Assembly (NCBI RefSeq): GCF_048128805.1
Contig: NC_136005.1
Location: 15,017,760-15,081,759 of the forward strand
Length of the DNA: 64,000 nucleotides
Direction: 5' to 3'
Origin: Centroberyx gerrardi
Taxonomy: Eukaryota; Chordata; Actinopteri; Beryciformes; Berycidae
Below are positions 57,782 through 64,000 of the stretch, piece by piece (the stretch's first letter is position 1; every line of letters starts with the position of its first letter). Made by a program: the position numbers and the translations under genes. A model generated the notes under the pieces. The model did no database searches and had not been told where the DNA came from. It worked only from the letters and a program-made list of their open reading frames with translations.

Positions 57782-59220
57782 CAAGGCCGGCGGTAGCTAT
57801 GGGCAGGGGTGGGCTCAGCCAATCAAAAGTTAAGAAAAAAATGTTTTTGTTCAGCCAATGGAAAAATAGCACAGAAAATACCAGTACCGTTTCTAACTTC
57901 TGATTGGGTGGGCAGCCTACGGCCCGCCTCCAAAGTCGCCCACTGCCCACGCCCCCCCTCTGAAGCAGACCCGTCCGCTGCACAGAGTGTGGCCGTATTC
58001 ACACCAAATCAGGCGTTGCGGCACTTCCCGCAGGGTTGTGCGGAGGTTTATTTGTGCTTTAGAACGTAACCGCTCTTGCTCTCTCTCTCTCTCTCTCTCT
58101 CTCAATTTAATTCAATTCAATTCAATAGGCTTTATTGGCATGGTATTTGACATGTGTTGCCAAAGCACAATTACGATTATGAAAGACACTGATATACTGT
58201 ACATATGGATTTTCAGGTTGCTGTTGGATGTACCTAACAAAGTGAAAAAAACGTTTTATAAAATGTTGTTCTGATTTTGCCCTGTTGGATGCCATATTTC
58301 TATATAGTTACATTGAAGTTTGAGTAGCCTATAGGCTTGAGTTAGTTGATTTAGTTGTTTTCTTTGTCACTTTTCAGTTTGAGTTTGAATAAGACTACCT
58401 TCTAGTTTTGTAAATATTGGCTATGGTGAGAAGTCTCACTTGATTAGGTTTTAATTTTATTTGAGAACTAAGCTCATCCAATGAAAAGAAATGTTATGGA
58501 GTTGATTATGTTAAAATATGGATGAAGGTTTTTATTTTATTTTAGGATAAGTCAATCTGCTTTCAAAGTTGTTTTCTTTGTCACTTTTCAATTTGAGTTT
58601 GAATAAGACTACCTTCTATTTTTGTAAATATTGGCTATGGTGAGAAGTCTCACTGGATTAGGTTTTAATTTTATTTGAGAACTAAGCTCATCCAATGAAA
58701 AGAAACATTATGGAGTTGATTATGTTAAAATCTGGATGAAGGAATTTTTTTATTTTAGGGTAAATCAATCTGCCCTCCACTGACTCAAATCATAGGGTAG
58801 CAGCAAACTTAGAAATGCTGCTTCACTACCTCCCAATTTCCCTGCTTCAAATTGTTCTTTATAAATTAGAATAGAATAAAATAGAATAGAATACTACTTA
58901 TTTACTACTTATTAATCCCCATGGGGAAATTAATCTTCTGCATTTAACCCATCCAAACACCCCATACACAAACACACAGCCATAAGCTGGAGAGGCCTGA
59001 GGGCACAATGGCAGGAGCTTGCATCTGATCTTGACTCTGACAACCCTCTGGTTGCCAGCTGTCCTTTTGCCAGATTTTTGTGCAATCTGGCCAGGGATTC
59101 AAACCGGCAACCTTCAGACTACTAGTCTGCTTCTCTAACCTCTGGGCTAGCTACCGCCCAAGTTGCCCACCTATTATTTCTACCAGCCCACCCTAATATA
59201 GCAGGCTAAAACCGGCCCTG
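57782..59220. mobile_element. hAT-type composite upstream of gene E exon 1
   Basis: The ends CAAGGCCGGCGGTAGC and AAAACCGGCCCTG are inverted, with a perfect 8-bp duplication CTGTGACA at 57774-57781 and 59221-59228. The aligned flank of gene A (about 3824-3831) has the empty site. Inside are a TC repeat, LINE-like 3' ends at about 58105-58260 and 58900-59160, and a 214-bp tandem duplication. It lies 197 bp upstream of the gene E start codon. Confidence 0.85.
58354..58775 (+). repeat. 214-bp tandem duplication
   Basis: GTTGTTTTCTTTGTCACTTT begins at 58354 and again at 58568, and the two copies stay aligned for about 205 bp with few changes. Confidence 0.9.
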
Positions 59221-59461
59221 CTGTGACAACTAAATATTTTGTACCATTTGTAACGTTTATACATGAGTTATATAGGTGGAGAAAATTCTAAAATGATATT
59301 CCCTCTACAAGTCAAAATCTTCAAAAACATATGCAAATATGCCTAAAATTTACATGGTAAAAGATTTGCTGATTGCATTGAGGGTGTCTACTAAATAAGA
59401 ATTTGTCTTAGAATTGTTCATTTATTTATTCTAATCTGTCTGGAAGAGTTCCCTAACACAC

Positions 59462-59495
<34 letters not shown>

Positions 59496-59499
59496 AAGT

Positions 59500-59770
59500 T
59501 TTCCCACTAAGGTTTTTCCTGGGAGTTTTTCCTTGTGTGCATTTAGGATCTAAGGCTGGGGTGCCGGGTAGGTTAGGCTATATAGAATAGGCAGATTGTT
59601 TGTCTCGCTAAATCTGCTCCTACCTACCTTGTGTTTTTCATTATGCTTGTCCTACATCATTTTGTTTACCACTGATTGTGTTTAGTTAGACCTAGCTAGA
59701 CACATTCTCTGTAAAGTCCTCTGAGACATGCTTGTGATAAAGGGCTATATAAATAAACTTGACTTGACTT
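59500..59770 (+). mobile_element. LINE 3' end with TTGAC tail
   Basis: It has CTAAGGTTTTTCCTGGGAG and AAGTCCTCTGAGACATGC, followed by ATATAAATAAACTTGACTTG. This is the usual 3' UTR and short-repeat tail of fish L2-like LINEs. It is 5'-truncated and non-coding. Confidence 0.65.
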
Positions 59771-59824
59771 GACACACACACACACACACACACACTCATG
59801 CACCAAGTTGAACAAACAACCCGA

Positions 59825-59955
59825 CTGGAAGAGTTCAAGTTCCACCTTTGTTTTCCACTTTCCCCTACAGACCTGAGAGGCCACCAGTGTTACATAACAT
59901 TTGTTTTTTGAAGCCTGCTATTCAGGCTCCTCCACTCCTCTCACAAAGCTTTTGA
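59825..59955 (+). other. B-type CYP2 5' flank without a gene
   Basis: The sequence matches 4000-4120 upstream of gene B (GAAGAGTTCAAGTTCCACC and GAAGCCTGCTATTCAGGCTC). Past CACAAAGCTTTTGAA it turns into sequence shared with the 3' side of gene E, with no exon 1. This is the third copy of the divergent-promoter half whose gene has been lost. Confidence 0.75.
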
Positions 59956-60131
59956 ACAAAAAAACAAATTTGAAAAAAACTATTTGAAAAAGGTTAATAA
60001 ATGTTATTCTGAATGTTTTATTGCCAATATAGCACATCTGATTTATGATTGTAGCCTATATTAGCCTGCTGCACTATGAGGCCTTAGCTCTCCTGCCATT
60101 CAAACAGTGAGGTTTTTTTTTTAGGCCTGCT

Positions 60132-60459
60132 TGTCACGATGAGGTGTGGTGAGGACCTAAATGCAGGACAGCGAGGCAGGTAGTGATCAAACCCCAAGAC
60201 TGGGTGTTTAATATAACGGGTGCAGGAAACAACAGGTAAACAGAGACGGGAGCACTTAACTGACACGTAACAGGAAATAATGATCTGACAAAGACTGACT
60301 GGGGAACAAGACTAATATACACATGGGGAGGTGATTACAAATCAGAAACAGCTGGGGCAAACAGAGAACATGGCATGTAGAACTAGACAGGGACCATAAT
60401 ACACATAGAAATACAAAAACTAGACAATGAAGCAGGGACTGAAAGTCACAAACATGACA
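60132..60459. repeat. Solo LTR, copy 2
   Basis: It has the same 328 bp and the same CTGCT flanks (60127-60131 and 60460-60464) as the copy at 44962-45289, with very few differences by eye. It lies downstream of gene F as copy 1 lies downstream of gene E. Confidence 0.75.
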
Positions 60460-61078
60460 CTGCTATTGAATCTAATGCAGTGAAGTTGTAAAATTCTTCC
60501 ATTATTATAAGATTATGATAAAGAATGAGCACAAGGAACTGAATCTCAGGATAATTTATTTACATTCAAGTACAAACAGATCTATTATACAATGTTAAGT
60601 GTATTCTGAATTTAGTTCAGTGATAATTCTTTAAAAAAGGTTGACATCATCTTTTGTTTCAAGGATTTTATTACATATTTAAAAATATTATATACAGGAT
60701 TATTGGACAGGCTTATTGAGAATAAAATGTTTCCAAATTATGTTTTGCTTACACTATAGGACATTAAAACAACATGGTGATACAGATTACAGAAGACCTT
60801 TTCAAGGTATAACATAGGGTAACTGCTGTGGAAAACAACTTCTGTATTTGAGTAAATTGACAGACAGACATAAAATTTAGAATGTTGATCAAAATTTTCA
60901 TAAAGATTTGCGCATTGACGGTTTATCATGACAAAGCACAGTGCCACTCGGCCTTGGGCAATAAAAAGAACATTTTTAAAGTTTATGCTGCTTGAGGTAC
61001 TGCGCCGTTTGTCTTATTTCTTTGTTAAGCATGGGATTTATCATTAGAGGGTAGAGCAGGTCAGAGACAGTGAGTGGT

Positions 61079-63734
61079 TTATCTTGGTATGGCACAGAGG
61101 CGGTAAGGTTTGGGACAGTGAGTGGCTCCCATCTTGAAGTCCAGACTGGGCTCCTCTCCAGTGGGTGCAGAGAATGAGAACCTCTGAAGGAGGGAGGTGA
61201 AGAAGAGGAATAACTCCATCCTGGCCAGTGGTTCCCCAGGACATGCACGCTTACCTGGGAAGACATAATACTCTAGTTCAGTTTGATTCACAACCGGCGG
61301 GACCATCATTATAAATGCACAATTTCGTGGCAAAGCTTTGTTCAAACTCACAGAACTTTATTTTAAATTCTAGTCAAGATCCCAAGGTTTGCAAAGATAC
61401 CAAATATGACTTTCTCCATTTGATGTAATGGTGCAGCCATAGAAAAATCTTGGGTTTTAATATTTCACTCAATATAAGCGTGCTACAGCTTCAATGAAGC
61501 GTTGGAATGAGCAGATGCAGAATATGTAACATTGTCATACAGTATGAAAAAAAAAAAAAGAATTTTGAAGCTACTTAAGGAGAAATTTAGGGGAAACTCA
61601 GGGTGCAAGGGGTTTTAAGAGTAAGGATCCACCATAGAACTGAAATGAGTAAATATTATCACTTGGTTAAAACAGCATGTAATTGATTTTTGGTTGTAAC
61701 TACTGACCGGCTGAAAAAGGAAGGAAGGCCTCTCTCTTCCTAAATTTGCCATCCTGGTCCAGGAAGTGTTGAGGGTTGAAAGAGTGTGGAGTCTCCCACA
61801 CAGACTCATCATGTAGAACTGAGTGCAGCGTGGGCAGGATCATGGTGCCCTGAGTTTAGAGCATTAATCAAGAAAGCAAATCAAATCAACCTTTCGCTGT
61901 TTACAAAACAAGTTTGTCATAAAGTGTTTCACAAACAAAAATAATTAAAACAAGGGAGAAATAAACAAACGACACAACAAGCATGACAAGGTGGTTTACA
62001 CAATATATTTTACAGTATGGCAGGCGGGGCTGGGATCGAGTGCCGGCTGGGAGTCAGAGAGTCAGGAGTGGCCCAGCTGGCCAACAAGGCACATTAGCAC
62101 CAAATTATCTTTTTCCCATTTGTATGTCTCTCTCAGTAGCTGCAAGACAGAAAATCTCTGGTCTACATGTGAGAGGAGCCCATGGACTGAAGCAGGGGAG
62201 CGTGTCTGTATGCCTGACCTGAAAAGGCTGCAGACTGATGGACTCTATACCCACAAAGGGAACATTTATACAGAGACTGTTGATTCAACCCTGGAGGGGT
62301 TGAAGAGAGACTTACCCACTGGTGGTGTCTAATTTATGTTGTGTTGGGTTGTCATTTGGTGCCTAATGAACTATGGGTGAGAACAAGAACTAACTCTCCA
62401 GTGTCCTAGACGACAATCCTTGTCACATACAGCAATTCCTTCTCACATGTGCATCATGTACCTTTGGGATAGTGTACTTGCCCAGCGTGGTGTTCTTGGT
62501 TGCCATATGGGCCAAATTCAGGGGCACAATGTTTCCCATTCTCTGGATCTCATGGATGACTGCGTCAGTATAGGGCATGTTTTCTCTGTCGGTCACAGAG
62601 GGTTGCCTGGATGAACCAACTACAGTATCGATCTCAGCCTGGACCCTCTCTGCACATAGAAAGAACAGGAAACAATGTCTGATTTGGTGTCCCTCGTACA
62701 TGGCTGCTGAGAAAATTATGTCTATGACAGCCACACACCCTTGAAGAATGCAAGCAACACAGAACCTGCCGCCCACCCTACATTCACTCTCTCACTCTCT
62801 CCCTAACACACACACATACACACACACGCAAACACACCTTGTATGTGTGGGTAATAGATCATGTATAGCAGTCCCCAGTGTAGAGTAGTGGTTGTGGTCT
62901 CAGTTCCAGCGGCGAACAGGTCCAGGGCGCAAAAAGACAAATTCTCCAGATCAAACCCAGAATCTGGATCCTCCTTCTACTGACAACACAACAAAGCAAC
63001 TGCAAGAATCAGTGGCTTGTCAACATTCACAGCCATTTCATTAGTAGAAAATGCACAGAAAACAAACACTATTTTAAGCCCAATACAACAAATTTGCATA
63101 CACATGTGCAAACACAGACACATACTAGCAAATGCACACACACACCTCTCCCATTTCTGAGAGGAAGCAGTCAATGTAGTCTCTTGGCGATGAGGGGTCA
63201 TAGTCTTCTCTGTGTTCTTTGATCCTAATTTTCACAAAGTCAATCAGCTTATATGTCAGAGCGAATATCCTCTGGTGAGGTCCAGGGAGCTTCTTCATCA
63301 GCCAGGGCAGCATGTTGTAAATCTATAGAGCAAACACAGTTACCCAAACAGATGCCAGCTTAACAGCCTGATTTGCATGCACACACACGCACACAAACAT
63401 ACACGCAAACAAATGGGGATCTTCAACAATCAATGCTCATTGCTAGTTTCTGTGGTCAGGCTGGATATAGCCTTGTGTATGACATTATTGCTCTTCTTGT
63501 TATACGTTACTGCATTAAATTAACATAAAAAATCCTCATAATGCCTGTCCTTCCGTGTAACGTAGAGGCTCACCTGTGCCCATGTCCCTCCCTCTAAGTA
63601 CACCAACTCATTGAAGTCCTGAAGGATAGACTGGTACTGCTTGTCACTGTACTCAAAACGATCCCCAAACACCAAGCAGCAGATTACGTTGGATACAGCA
63701 TTGTTCACCAGCAGCTGGGCATTGAAGGGCTCAC
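61079..63734 (-). CDS. CYP2 gene F, exons 4-9 (5' part outside the window)
   Basis: Minus-strand exons: 4: 63734-63574, 5: 63322-63146, 6: 62976-62838, 7: 62649-62462, 8: 61849-61708, 9: 61254-61079. All are open and in phase, and correspond to about 328 residues. Landmarks are [41 protein letters not shown] (I helix), HEIQR (K helix), FNPQHFLD and FSAG/KRACPG (haem Cys). Exons 1-3 should lie to the right of 64000. It is a close paralogue of E. Exon 4 is almost identical to that of gene A, including the start of intron 4. Exon 6 has the same CAGTAG tandem acceptor as E. A TTTATT at 60667-60672 (AATAAA on the minus strand) is a candidate poly(A) signal. Confidence 0.88.
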
Positions 63735-63904
63735 CTGAAAAATGAAGAGATAATGCGAAAGAAACATTGTGAAACATAGGGCCAACGGTCAAAACCTAAA
63801 AGGTATAATGAGCCGCAAGCAAGGAAAAGCACTATTGGATATTGATTATACATGATTAGACCAAGTAGATATAACAAATACATACTACTAAACTCAAGCA
63901 TACA

Positions 63905-64000
63905 CTTGAGTTTTAACCAAGTGGCCAAAACCACAGGTGAATTTTGAAGCCAATAAGGAAGTGGCGGCAGGCAGCAATTCCTCTAACGTCTGCTAGGGGC
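63905..64000. repeat. Start of a common fish repeat, cut by the window edge
   Basis: GTGGCCAAAACCACAGGTG and AAGTGGCGGCAGGCAGC resemble a repeat seen widely in fish introns. The aligned intron 3 sequences of A and E diverge from here on. The window ends inside it. Confidence 0.4.

Noticed and set aside
59040-59160. A tRNA gene suggested by a B-box-like GGATTCAAACC
   Set aside because: No matching A box or cloverleaf can be drawn. It fits a repeat 3' end within a hAT composite.

Overview
The window looks like teleost fish DNA. It has spliced genes with short introns, fish-type non-LTR and hAT repeats, and a tandem array of cytochrome P450 family 2 (CYP2) genes like the fish cyp2n/cyp2p/cyp2v/cyp2ad genes that lie at the CYP2J-equivalent locus. 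All host genes I can support are CYP2 genes or their remains. I see no tRNA, rRNA, CRISPR array or bacterial-type operon. Subfamily names are tentative because they come from reading motifs, not from a tree.

Layout. (1) Positions 1-3622, minus strand: CYP2 gene A, exons 4 to 1, running off the left edge. (2) 4221-8402, plus: gene B, head-to-head with A, nine exons with an abnormal intron 3. (3) 10330-16569 and 20308-35991, plus: genes C and D, a close tandem pair, both with nine open exons. Intron 4 of D is 12.4 kb because a full-length antisense L1 sits in it. That L1 carries a hAT element, which carries a TIR element and a Ty3/Gypsy element, which in turn carries another hAT. (4) 37350-44792: a dead CYP2 unit with an orphan exon 2, an intact exon 9, an exon 1 stub and a B-like exon 1 stub, cut up by L2, hAT and MITE insertions. 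(5) 45929-57584, minus: gene E, nine open exons and a 7.7 kb intron 1 holding a 2.6 kb near-perfect inverted repeat, a piggyBac-like MITE, hATs and LINE pieces. (6) 61079 to the right edge, minus: gene F, exons 9 to 4.

The repeating unit appears to be a minus-strand A/E/F-type gene facing a plus-strand B-type gene across a short divergent promoter. Only the A/B unit keeps both partners. Near units E and F the B-type partner survives only as a 5' flank or exon 1 stub. A solo LTR with the same 5-bp target duplication lies downstream of both E and F, so it predates the duplication that made them. The intact genes should encode microsomal haem monooxygenases of about 495-500 residues, with an N-terminal anchor, PPGP hinge, I-helix AGTET, K-helix ExxR and the FSAGKRxCxG haem loop. 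Family knowledge suggests fatty-acid or xenobiotic oxidation; the sequence does not identify substrates.
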